This document shows positions 11,518-22,138 of a stretch of DNA of 64,000 nt, one piece after another. This DNA comes from Hawksworthiomyces lignivorus. Its lineage: Eukaryota > Ascomycota > Sordariomycetes > Ophiostomatales > Ophiostomataceae. The notes below the pieces were generated by a model. That model worked only from the letters and a program-made list of their open reading frames with translations. It made no database searches and was not told the origin of the DNA. The DNA lies in assembly GCA_002917075.1 (NCBI GenBank), contig NTMA01000014.1, positions 434,001 to 498,000 of the forward strand, in the 5' to 3' direction. The translations under genes and the position numbers were made by a program. Position 1 is the stretch's first letter, and each line of letters begins with the position of its first letter.

Positions 11518-13431
11518 ATGCACTTCGCTGGTCTCTTTGCTATCGCCTCTCTGGTGGTAGCGGCAGCAGCAGCTCCTCACGCGTCGTCTTCGTCTTCCTC
11601 ACTAGTCAAGCGGTGCACCAACAGCGCCGATGACCGCTCGTGCTGGGGCGATTACGATATCTCCACCAACTACTACGACACCAGCCCGGACACGGGCGTG
11701 ACGCGGGAGTTCTGGTGGGAGATCACCAACACGACGGCCGCTCCGGACGGCATTGAGCGCACCATCCTTGCCATCAACGGCACCATTCCCGGGCCGACCA
11801 TCTACGCGGACTGGGGCGATAATATTGGTAAGCCTAGGCATTCTGCCTTGCAGCAGCAGCTCCGCTTCGTATCATATGCTGTAATGATGTTCGCTGACAT
11901 GTCTCCGGTCCAGTTGTCCACGTCACAAATGCCCTGGCAAACAACGGCACCAGCATCCACTTCCACGGCATCCGGCAGAACTACACGAACCAGAACGACG
12001 GCGTGCCCAGCCTGACGCAGTGCCCGATCGCCCCGGGCGAGTCGTACACGTACACGTGGAAGGCGACGCAGTACGGGTCGTCGTGGTACCACTCGCACTA
12101 CTACGTGCAGGCGTGGGACGGCGTGTTCGGCGGCATCCAGATCAACGGCCCCGCGACGGCCGACTACGACGAGGACCTGGGCGTGCTGTTCCTCAACGAC
12201 TGGATGCACCCGACGGCGGACCAGGAGCTCATCTACGCGGAGCTGCACGGGCCGCCCAAGCTGAACGGGGGCCTGCTCAACGGCACCAACGAGTACAATG
12301 ACACGACGACGGGCGCGGTGACCGGCAGCCGGTTCACGACGACGTTTGTGGCGGGCACGCGCTACCGGCTGCGGCTGGTCAGCGCGGCGGCCGACACGAC
12401 CTTCAAGTTCAGCATCGACAACCACACGCTCGAGGTGATCGCGGCCGACTTTGTGCCCATCCAGCCGTACGCGGCCGACGCCGTGTCCATCAACATGGGC
12501 CAGCGCTACGACGTCATCGTGACGGCCAACGCCAGCACGGCGGCCGGCGCCACCGACTTTTGGATGCGCGCCGTCATGGTGCAGTCGTGCAGCAACAACG
12601 ACAGCCCCAACAACGTGCTGGGCATCGTGCGCTACGACGCGAGCTCGACGGCGGACCCGGCCACGACCGCCTGGAGCGACGCCGTCGACACGGGCGCCGA
12701 CTGCGCCGACGAGCCCATGGCCAGCCTCGTGCCCTACCTGGCCGTGGCCGCCACCGACGACCCGACCAACACGACCGACTTTGCGGTCAACGTCTACAAC
12801 TCCAACGGCATCGGCCTCTGGGAGATGGGCGCCACCTCCTTCGTCAGCCAGTGGGACTACCCGTCGCTGCTGCAGGTCGCCGAGGCCAACGACACCTGGG
12901 GCGCCGCCCAGAACGTCTACCAGTACCCCGACGCCAACCAGTGGGCCTACCTCGTCATCCAGACCAGCAACCAGGTGCCCCACCCCATGCACATGCACGG
13001 CCACGACTTCTGGGTCCTCGGCCAGGGCGACGGCACCTTTGACGCCACCACCGCCACGCTGACCGTCACCGACGCCCCGCGCCGCGACGTCGTCCTCCTG
13101 CCCGCCGACGGCTACGTCGTCATCGCCTTCTACACCGATAACCCAGGCGTATGTATTTCTTTTTTTCTTTTTCTTTCTCATGCTACCTTGTGTCAGATCC
13201 TCTCTGGCTCGGAATCATCACTGCGCATCTGCTAACATTTGGGTTCTGTAGGTCTGGCTCATGCACTGCCACATCGCGTGGCACACGACCGAGGGCCTGG
13301 CCATCCAGATCCTCGAGCGCGAATCCGAGATCCTCGGCCTCCTGGACACCTCTGTGCTCAACTCTACGTGCGCCGCCTGGGACAGCTACTGCTCTGCCGA
13401 CTCCATTGTGCAGGACGACTCTGGCATTTAA
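11518..13431 (+). CDS. Laccase (ascomycete multicopper oxidase), secreted
   Basis: Three exons: 11518-11827, 11914-13148 and 13252-13431, giving 574 residues. Introns are GTAAGC...CAG (86 nt, branch CTGAC) and GTATGT...TAG (103 nt, branch GCTAAC). Laccases oxidise phenols with reduction of O2 to water outside the cell. A signal peptide covers about the first 20 residues. All four copper-binding segments are present: HFHG (119-122), HSH (163-165), HPMHMHGH (460-467) and HCHIAWH (520-526). The type-1 axial position is Leu, as in many ascomycete enzymes. The protein ends in DSGI, the C-terminal plug typical of ascomycete laccases. Length and domain order are normal, and nothing looks broken. Possible roles in pigment formation or aromatic oxidation cannot be decided from the sequence. 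Confidence 0.92.
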
Positions 13432-14252
13432 ACGTATATATAAACAGAATGATGGGAAGTCGGTGGAGTCTCTTGTACATATTTTGGGATGCTGTTTCTG
13501 CATTTTGAATTTTGTTTTTCATGTCTTTGTCCTTTGCTTAGAATTGTTGTCGCTTTGGGTACACATTAGCAATGATAAGATTCAATTTTGGAACACACCG
13601 AGCTGGCAAGCATTCGCATGAATTGAGTCCATATTTGGTAGCGAAGAGTAGATGGATGACCTTGGCATTCGAAATTCTGGCAGCATCAGCCGGATTCAAC
13701 AGTTCAATCTGTACCACGTTAAACTGCTAGTGAGAAGGGAATGGTGACTCTACTTCTGCTCAACTACAGCTTTAGCTTCTATCTATGGAGTACGTTGAAG
13801 AGGAGATGGAGGTTGTAGAGTAATAAAGTCAATTTCTAACAAAGTTGAAGTGTGTTTGCAAAGAGCCTGGCGAAAATCCTGGGGGAAGAAAAGCCAAAAA
13901 AAAAAGACATCCAGCGGGAAAAGCTACTTATGTTACGGAATATTGGTGTGCAAGCCACATTTGTGTACGAGCCACTTTTGCATCCTCTATACAAATTAAT
14001 ATCGACGGTGGCATAAATCCCGTTCAAACGTTAACAGCTCTTTTATTGATATTGTTCCATATTACTAACTGAGACTCTCGTTCCGCCAGAAAGGACAGCA
14101 TGAGGTGTCCCGTTTGGCGGAGCTTGGCAAGCTGTCCTGCTCACATGAAGCACGATTGTGGATGACCGATTGCACATTTTGCAGTTCAGCTTCCAGAAAA
14201 GTAATGTAGGGCATTTTCGCTTCAGAGGTGAACCGAAAAGGAAAAAAAAATT
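13432..14252. other. Intergenic region
   Basis: 3' flank of laccase and promoter of the SET-domain gene. AT-rich, with A-runs at 13891-13905 and just before the ATG at 14253. No gene seen. Confidence 0.5.
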
Positions 14253-15758
14253 ATGGCAGATCACGCTTCACGTGCCTCACTCGTCTTGGCGCTGCTACAG
14301 CTCGCGGCGGCGGCCGACCACCCCTGGGACGTCCGCGTCGAGACCTGCCCGCTGCGCATTCCGGCGGCACTGCAGCGCCACGGCCAGTTTGGCTGCCCGG
14401 CGGTGCTCGACGAGGCGGCCGCCCGGGCGCGCCCCGGGCGCTGGACGCCGTGGACGCACGCACCCGTGTGCAGCAACACGACGCTGCTGCCGGCGGACAA
14501 GCAGAAGCAGTACTGCGTCTACACGAACCAGCTGCACGGCATCGGCGGGCTGAGCCTCATCACCATGCCCGAGGTGGCCGCCGCCAGCATGGACATCCTC
14601 GACGAGGTGAACTACCCGCATCCGCGCGAGCACCAAGTTGCGGGGGCCCCGCCGCCGCCTTACGACATTGTCGACATGCCGGGAAAGGGCAAGGGCGTCG
14701 TGGCCACGCGGCGCATCGCACAGTACGAAGAGATCCTGGTCGACTACGCCGCCGTCGTCGCTGACCTCTACTTCCCCGGCGAGGTGGCCGGCGACGATGG
14801 CTATGTGCTCCTTAACCAGGCCGCAGACCAGCTGAGGGACCCGGGGCGCGTGCGCAATCTGGCCAAGTCCATCAAGGCGGCTCGCAACCCCATAGAGAAC
14901 GTGCTGCGGTCAAATGCATTCCATACCGAGCTGGCTGGCCGCAACCACATGGCTCTGTTCCCTGATCTTTCCGTATGTTTCCCAACCGAGAATGAAGCCC
15001 ATCCGCACTTGAGAGGAAATGAACGCGCCATTGAATATCTTATGTGCTTGTACTAACATGGGACAGAGAATGAACCACAACTGCAAGCCAAAGTACGAGG
15101 CCCTCCATTTTGTTATCATTTCAAACTAAGCTCATAACCATACAGTGCTTTCCCACGCTTTGCACCACGTGGACTCTCTGTCAGCGTGGCCGCCGTCCGG
15201 GAAATCGAGCCGGGCGAAGAGATCACCATCAGCTGTGAGTTTTTTTTTTTTTTTTGTGGGGGGGCGGGCTAGTGAAATTGAAATGACGAGAGATAAAAAA
15301 AATAAAGGGCATGTCTAACTGCCATTCTCGTATCTCCAGATATCACTGTTGGCCAGACCCGCGAGGAGCGCCAGAGAGCCTTGCTCCGCTGGGAGTTCGT
15401 CTGCACATGTCCCCTGTGCTCGGCATCACCCGAGGAAGTCAATGCCTCCGACCACCGCCGCCAGCACATCGAGCACCTGCGCAGCGCCGCCATCACAGCC
15501 TTCAACGACGGCGAGGCCATCCAGGCCCTCAACTACACCAGCCAGCTGTATCCCCTGCTGCGTGAGGAGGAGCTGTTCCCGCTCTACGGCGAGCAGTTTG
15601 AGAATCTGGCGCGCATCTTTTGGACCATGGGCCGCATGGAAGAGGCTGAGTTCTATGCCCAAAAGTCTCTGGACGTACTGGCTGACCAAGGGTACATTAG
15701 CGAAGACCAGCGGAATCAGGTTCACGTGCTGATAAAGAATTTTGAGAGGGCTCTCTGA
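14253..15758 (+). CDS. SET-domain protein, 417 aa
   Basis: Four exons: 14253-14972, 15067-15092, 15146-15234 and 15340-15758. Introns are 94, 53 and 105 nt with GTATGT, GTACGA and GTGAGT donors. The N-terminus has a hydrophobic stretch (LVLALLQLAAAA) that could be a signal peptide and is followed by a Cys-containing region. The SET fold starts around residue 160 (GKGKGVVATRRI) and includes RMNHNCKPNAF (from residue 241) and EPGEEITISY, which match the RxNHSCxPN and GEEITxSY motifs of SET methyltransferases. A Cys cluster, CTCPLC, follows as a post-SET zinc site. The C-terminus is helical and TPR-like. The 26-nt second exon encodes the core of the NHxC motif. SET proteins methylate lysines on histones or other proteins. 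The apparent secretion signal is unusual for that role, though common in this fungal subgroup. Confidence 0.82.
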
Positions 15759-17693
15759 AATGGAAAATGGGTAGAAAACGCTGGCGTTGTAGCCTACGAA
15801 TGAAACTAAGCATGAATGAACGGCTATTCTTCTGACAATGGCCTTGCTCCATGTGATATCAGAAATAAATGGGACAAAGTACAAAGACAAGAAAAGGTGG
15901 AATGGCAACTGGACACGAGCTGAGATAGAAAGCAGTATTGGTAGCCGATCAAGGCACCGCGAAGGCATCTTCCGTGCTCGCTTACAGTAGACTACATGGC
16001 ATCATTTATGAATGTTTCTATTTTTGACGTCTTTGTCGGCGTGTACCAGAGAAGAGATCTCTGTGTTCTTTGGCAGGAGATGTCTTTGGGGATAATACAC
16101 AGCGTACGACGTAATGCAGCGACCTTGACGAGGGCTTTTGCAGAAACAATCTTCCCGGTACTCTTCTCCTCCTCTTCGTAATCATTTCTTGTTTCTTCTG
16201 TCTCTCGCAATTTACCAACCCAAAGGTGAGTACCGGCAACGGGCCAGTCAGAGAGCAGGAAATTGTCAAGCACACCATTCCTTGTGGCTAAAACCACTTT
16301 GGAAAAACAATCGCCAAGAGGGCAAAAATCTGGGGTACAGGATTGATTTGCCGAAGAAGACATAAGCCAGGCCTGAACAAGAAGAGGGTTTTTCAGCATT
16401 TCTGTGTGTCAAAGGAATTAGATCCCATTTGAATCTAATAATCTGGCATGCATAAGAGATGCCCTCATGGTCCCATCGTATTTTCTCCCCCCTTTTTGGT
16501 CGTCTTGGCAGACTATGGGTGAAGAGGCCAAGCAAAGATTTCGTCGTACAAAAAGGGGTTCTAAAATACAAACAATTGAAGAGAGACAATAGAAACAGAA
16601 AGAATTTTTAGAAGCGGGCGAGGCAAGGTTTACAAACAGCAAACCTTCTTTGCTTTATGCTTCTCCCGTTTACGGGGTTACCGTTCACGTCAATGTCGGA
16701 CGTTTTATCCGCAGCCAATCCAGAGAGTCCGCTTCTTTAAGGTTGGCTTCCACGTTGTTTATTTTGTTTCTTCTTTTATAAACACTGCACTCCTTGGACG
16801 GACTAAAATTGCCGTACTTCTAGACTGAATGGCGAAACAAACGAAACAGACCACCGATCCATGGCCATCTGGCTTCGTACTCCGCTTTTTCGTCTTTTCG
16901 GTTTTAGTTATTTTTTTATTTCTCGCTTTGATTTAAGCATGTTTATGAAGCGAGAACATCCTTAAATTAAACCAGTCTGTCCCGGCTGCGTCTACCCACT
17001 GCTCCATAGAGCACTAGACACAGGGAGGCAAGACAGTAAACCAACCAGAAGACGCCCTGCTCGGGGCAGCTGGGGCACCAGACACAAGAACGGAGCATAG
17101 TCTAGACGAAGGAAATAAATATCAAGACAAAATAGATTTTAAGCACTCTCGGCAGTTCAGCCCAGGCTATTTTGGCGACTGTCTCCAACGGGTTCTGGTC
17201 TATTTTCTTCACAGATGCTCCTAGTGCGTGTGGCCAACCGGGATATGTTGTTTGCAAAGCGAGGCGCCGGGACTGGCGCCGGGATAAGGTATGGAAGAAA
17301 AATAGATGGGCTTGGAGCACCCTAGATGTACGCCAGCTGTGGCTAAAGAAAACTGGGGGATAGCGGCGGACAGAGCAGCCTACTCGAGCTTGATGATGGG
17401 ACGTGATATAAATATACATGAAAGCCAAGAGAGACAAGACCATCGGAATGGTCTTGTCCCTTCTTCTTCTTATATGTCCTACTACCACCCTTCCCTCGTC
17501 CCCCCTTCTTCTCTCCCCTTCCTCGCTTCTTCTTACTCCTTAGCCGTGCCGTAAAAGTCTTGTCCGGTAGCCACAACTGATACCGAGGTCTACTAAAGCA
17601 AAAAAGGCCCTCTGCTTTTCTCGTATCTAGTACATTCGCCTGTGCCTTCTTGTCGCTTGCACCTTCGCCCCGCAAAAAAAAAAAGAAGAAACT
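15759..17693. other. Intergenic region, no supported gene
   Basis: Nearly 2 kb without a convincing gene. Overlapping frames at 15992-16642 on both strands have no recognisable domain. About 17460-17540 is a strongly pyrimidine-rich tract (CTTCTTCTT, CCCTTCCCTC), typical of fungal core promoters, upstream of the gene at 17694. Confidence 0.45.
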
Positions 17694-19098
17694 ATGCTGT
17701 CGTCCGGCCTCGTGCTGCTCTTGCAGCTGGCCTCTCTGGCCGCGGCCCACCCGGCCGGCCAGCAGGAGCCACCCGTCCCACAGCCGCTGGAGCGGCGCAA
17801 CCTGGACCACTGCGAGGCCGCGTTCTCGCACCCCGCGTTTCTGAAGCGCACCGTGGAGATCCACGGCCGCGAGTACACGCGGCTGCGGCGCAACCTGGGC
17901 TTGGAGGCGCCCGAGCCGGAGGATATGATGGCGGCCGTGGAGGAGCGGCTGCAGCAGAAGAAGCGGGGCTGGTTCGGCAAGGTGGTGTCGCCCGGCCTGG
18001 ACAAGCGCAACTACATCTCCGTGTCCAAGATCGACCACAAGAGCAACAAGACGGTGTCCAAGACGACGGACCCGGTCACGCTCTTCGCCGACGCCGGCGC
18101 CTGCATCCTGATGCCGTCTGTCGACCAGGGCCCGCTGTACGTCAAGGGCGAGCAGGTCCGCAAGGACATCACTGAGGGCGAGGACGGCATCAAGCTGTCC
18201 CTCATCATCCAGGTCGTCGACTACAAGACCTGCCAGGTCGTTCCCAACGCCTATGTCGACATCTGGAGCTCCAACTCCACCGGCATGTACGTCGGCGTCC
18301 AGGGCTACCCGGGCATGGGCGACCCCAACGACGCCTCCATCCTCAAGGGCACCGCCCTGCGCGGCATCCAGCTGACCGACGACCACGGCATCGTCTCCTT
18401 TGACACCGTCGTCCCTGGCCACTACGCCGGACGCGCCACCCACATTCACAGTAGGTTTCACTCACATATTGTTTTCCCTTCTCTTATTTCTTTTTTTTTT
18501 TTCTTGTTTGGAAGAAGAAAAAGACAGGTGCTGACATACACCCTCCCCAGCCATCGTCTACCTGGGCGCCACCCACCAGCCCAACAACACCATCACGGGC
18601 GGCAAGGCCGCGCACGTCGGCCAGCTGTACTTTGACCAGCCGCTGCTGACCGCCGTCAACAAGGTGCAGCCGTACGTGACCAACACCATGACCGTGCTCG
18701 AGAACACGGGCGACTTCCTCTTCCAGCAGGGCGCCAACGGCGACGACCCAATCGTGCGCTACGCCCTCGTCGGCGACAAGCTCGAGGACGGCATGATCGC
18801 CTGGATCCGCTACGGCGTCAACACCGCCAACAACCTAGCCGTCAGCCCGGCTGCCTTTATGACCCCCTCGGGCGGCGTCATGAACCCCAACGGCCCCGTG
18901 GCCAAGATGAACCAGGGCGGCTTCGGTGGCTTCGGCGGCTTTGGTGGCTTCGGCGGCGGCGGTATGGGCGGCGGCGGATTCGGTGGCTTTGGTGGCTTCG
19001 GCGGCTTCGGCGGTGGCAACAGCGCCGGCGGCAAGGGCAAGACCACTCGCCGGTTTATTGCCAGCCTCCGGGACCGCATCTTCGGCCACCAGGAATAA
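17694..19098 (+). CDS. Secreted intradiol-dioxygenase-like protein with Gly/Phe tail
   Basis: Two exons, 17694-18450 and 18551-19098, with a 100-nt GTAGGT...CCAG intron; 434 residues. The N-terminus is a signal peptide (cleavage near AAAHP). Residues 110-330 form an intradiol ring-cleavage dioxygenase-like domain. The expected non-heme Fe(III) ligands are visible as Tyr199 (GMYVG), Tyr244, His250 and His252 (PGHYAGRATHIH). The conserved YVDIWSSN and RGIQLTDDHG segments are also present. This family normally cleaves catechols between the hydroxyls; secreted fungal members are common and poorly characterised. The last 70 residues are an unusual GGFGGFGG repeat followed by a basic end. It lies near laccase and a Gfa-domain gene, which would suit aromatic metabolism, but co-regulation is not shown. 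Confidence 0.88.
18916..19017 (+). repeat. GGF-encoding trinucleotide-rich repeat
   Basis: About 100 nt of imperfect GGCTTCGGTGGC units encode Gly-Gly-Phe repeats near the C-terminus of the intradiol-dioxygenase-like protein. Two blocks are separated by a GGGMGGG spacer. The array is in frame throughout. Confidence 0.85.
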
Positions 19099-19504
19099 GA
19101 GATAAGAAGGAGGAAGAGAGAACAAGAGGCCTTTGCTGTTTTAGCCGCATAGCTATCTCAAAGTTCCGTTCATTCATTGTAAATTTTAGGATATCTTCCA
19201 ACATGATAATTTTACTCTGTGTTATGCATATTTAGTACACTTGTGGTCCAAGATGATGGAAGAGAATAAGTGAGAGTGAGAGACGAGGCTACATGCTTAG
19301 ACTGAAAAAAAAATTGACATTCCAAGTTCTATTTTAGGTATGATTCTGTTTTTCTCGTATTAATACACATCCCCTTGCATTCCCTTGTTTTTCATGTGTT
19401 TTCTTTTGTCATTTTCATCATCTCTTCGTATTCACGATACTGTTTTAGTTTCTCGCCAAATTCACGCAAAACGAGACATTCTTTTTTTGTTTTTCCTTGG
19501 CTCG
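19099..19504. other. Convergent intergenic spacer
   Basis: 3' ends of two convergent genes. AT-rich with T-runs, suiting 3' UTRs. No gene seen. Confidence 0.5.
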
Positions 19505-20083
19505 TTACAGCTCGGCCGGCAGGGCGCCCGACTTCTGGGCGGTCCAGGTGGCGATGAGGTCCATGAGCTGGGGCGAGAGGGAGTCGTAGGTCTCGAGGCC
19601 GACCTTGTGCAGGCGGTCGCGGACGTCGTTGATGCCGCTGGGGTGGAAGCCCTGCTCGATGATGGAGGAGACGAAGGCGGCGAACTGGGGCTCCTGCCAG
19701 CCCTTGGCGTCGGACAGCTCGGCGTGGACAAAGTCGAGGCCCTTGAAAGGGTGCTCCTTCTCGATGCGGCCGTACAGGTGGACGCCGCAGCCGGTGCAGG
19801 CATAGCGCTGGATGGCGGCGGACGGGTCGAGCACCGCGAGCTTCTGCTCGTTGGCGGAGACGGCCAGCTTGTCGCGCGGCACGACGCCGACGACGCTGAA
19901 GAGGGCGCCGGCCGGCTTCCAGCACTTGGAGCAGCCGCAGGCGTGGTTGTGCAGCACGGGGCTGGTCAGCGTGACCTCGACGGGGTCCGACGCGCAGTGG
20001 CAGTGCAACACGCCGCCCTGGAGCGATGCGTCGCCCTTGGTCAGGCCGTTGTCAATCAGGGGGTGCAGAGAAGGAGCCGCCAT
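19505..20083 (-). CDS. Gfa-domain protein (S-(hydroxymethyl)glutathione synthase-like), 192 aa
   Basis: A single-exon frame of 192 residues from the ATG at 20083. It has the Gfa/CENP-V zinc-binding cysteines: HCHC near residue 28, CGCSKC near 50 and CTGCG near 96. This layout and length match glutathione-dependent formaldehyde-activating enzymes, which are reported to favour condensation of formaldehyde with glutathione for detoxification in the cytosol. Other Gfa-fold proteins have unknown substrates, so the formaldehyde role is family-based. It is convergent with the intradiol-dioxygenase-like gene. Confidence 0.85.
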   Translation of the reverse strand: MAAPSLHPLIDNGLTKGDASLQGGVLHCHCASDPVEVTLTSPVLHNHACGCSKCWKPAGALFSVVGVVPRDKLAVSANEQKLAVLDPSAAIQRYACTGCGVHLYGRIEKEHPFKGLDFVHAELSDAKGWQEPQFAAFVSSIIEQGFHPSGINDVRDRLHKVGLETYDSLSPQLMDLIATWTAQKSGALPAEL

Positions 20084-22138
20084 TTTGGATCAGGTACGCA
20101 AAGCGAGGTGTCTGACGAGATGCTGGTTTTTTTGCAGTAGGAAAAAAGGATGGATTTGGAGTAGAGGTAAAGCTCTTTTCTTTGTTTTTCTCTCCTTTCT
20201 ACTTTATTTAGAAGACGTATCTCGTGTGCAACTCCAGAGGCGGCAACAAACAGCAGCATCTGCTTTAAATATGCACATGGATCCGACAGCACAACTACCG
20301 ATATTGAGTAAGGGATAACGTATTACCCGGGGAGTCGAGGAGGCCCCCTTTCCCTCGCCGTCTCTCGACTCTCTGTGTCTGTGTCTCTTTCTTTCTGGTT
20401 CTTTCTCACTCTCCTCTCTTCTCCTCTTCTCCCCCTCTTCCCCTCTCATCTCCGACCCTCTCCGAGCCTCTTCTCCATCAGAACGAGAGGAGTGTGTCAC
20501 TGCAGAGCGTCATGCCAACTCATAAAGGAAGAACATGCCTCATCAGGGAAAACATTCCTATCTGGCATAACCCCTCTCCATCTTACCGACGGGCTGCGTT
20601 CCCAAGTGTGGGCGGGGGGGGGCACATCATTGTGTTGTTATTTTTTCCTCTGCTGCTCTGCCGTCCCGCTTTTTGACCGCAGGGCCCTTTTTTTTCACCA
20701 GGCAACTCTCCCTGCCGGCTGCCACGGTTCCTCTTGATTCGTCGCATCTTAGCTAGAAAACAACCTTTGCGGAGGAACGAAAAAGGGCGCCGCCGATCTG
20801 GGCGGAAAGCATTGCCAGATTCAGGGCAACTGTCATGGTGAGCAGCCTTTTGGGGAGCTTAGAAGAGGGGGAGCTCTCTTTGACGAGTTGTGCTAAGGAG
20901 CGACTAGGTGAGCTTGACGCTACATGGCGGCGAAGATTCGGGATTTCGGAGGGGATTCGTAATGTTTGTGACCAAGCGCTGCGCCGTCGTCTGCACTGCA
21001 GCGACAAAAAAAAAGGATGGTGCCCCTCCCCTCTGCGTAGGTTTCTGGGCTCGGAAAAAGATGTCGCCATCTTTGCGTCGTCTCCATTGTTCCGCTCACC
21101 TAAGATGGCGCAAGCGGGCGCAAGGCACATGCGTAGACGACCGAAGACGAGAGACGGGAAAATCTGCACCAATTGGAGAAGGCCATAGGGGAGCGTCGGC
21201 TGTTGCAGAACGGCTCATGGCAATTGGCCGCCGCGCAGGAGCTCTTGGTGTTCTCTAAGCATTATCTCCGTCAGTCTCGTACAAATAGGTCATAATGGCA
21301 AGCTCGCCTTTTGCTGGGGAATTGTTTGTAGTGTGCACTAGCAGAGCTGAAGAAAGGATGCACGGATAAATTTCAGTGGATCATTGGTGGCTGTGGAGAT
21401 GGGGGTCGAAAGCTGGGAAACACAGAAGCAGAGAGCTGTGCTGCTTTTATATATACATCGAGCCTTTGTCAGAACACACGAGGAATGCCAGATACCAGCC
21501 AGGTTCTGAAGCACCTTGATGGCTCCAATGAATTGTGAAGATTGCACAAGGAGTAAAGGAGTGGGCGGCGCATGGAATAAGTAGTCGTTGATATTGATTA
21601 CTCTCTATGGGCAGCCCAGGCGTCTCGCCTCTTTTGATTAGTATTCTGCCCCGACTGCTCCAATGCGACAATGGCGCTATTGGAGGCTCTCAGTGAAGCC
21701 TCCTCTTACTGAAGCTGGTGAGGGGCGTGCTTCAGGAACCGCAGCTAAAATCTTCACTTAGGCAAAAGCAAAACGTTCGGCCACTATTGTCTCTGCGCGT
21801 GGAAATCCATATTCTTGGCTTCTATTGAAAGCTATACAAAACAATTACAAGAGTATGCTGCCTCCCATATCATCCAATTCATATGTACATTTGTGTCCTG
21901 TTTCAGCCACCTTAATAAACCCAGTGTTTTAATTTTCCATCTCAAAAATACACCTAAATCAGTGAACCTGAAATCCTAGGCCATGCAAAATGAAGTAAGA
22001 CATGCAAGAATAACTTTAAAAAAAAAAAAAATACATCACAGCCCTCTGTCGTTAGTGTGAGTGAAGACATCGTCTGTAGTTAGCCGTCACTGGCCGACGC
22101 TGGTCGCTGTCGGAAATTGCTGGCAGTTGCCTCGTGCC
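20084..22138. other. Intergenic region, no supported gene
   Basis: Two kilobases without a supported gene. The frames at 20375-20737 and on both strands of 20753-21258 are overlapping, low-complexity and without domain resemblance. A long pyrimidine-rich tract lies at 20341-20485. Confidence 0.45.
20341..20485 (+). repeat. Pyrimidine-rich (CT) tract
   Basis: About 145 nt almost wholly C and T on the plus strand with imperfect TCTCT and CTTCTCC units. Such tracts are common in fungal promoters and 5' leaders. It is about 260-400 nt upstream of the Gfa gene ATG at 20083, which is transcribed the other way. Confidence 0.5.

Noticed and set aside
11802..13181. 459-codon minus-strand open frame over the laccase gene
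   Set aside because: It is a shadow frame created by high GC at third positions of the laccase. Its translation is Val/Gly/Asp/Arg-rich low complexity, while the plus strand has all copper motifs.
17343..18461. 372-codon minus-strand frame over the intradiol-dioxygenase-like gene
   Set aside because: Antisense shadow of a GC-rich gene, with repetitive composition and no domain.
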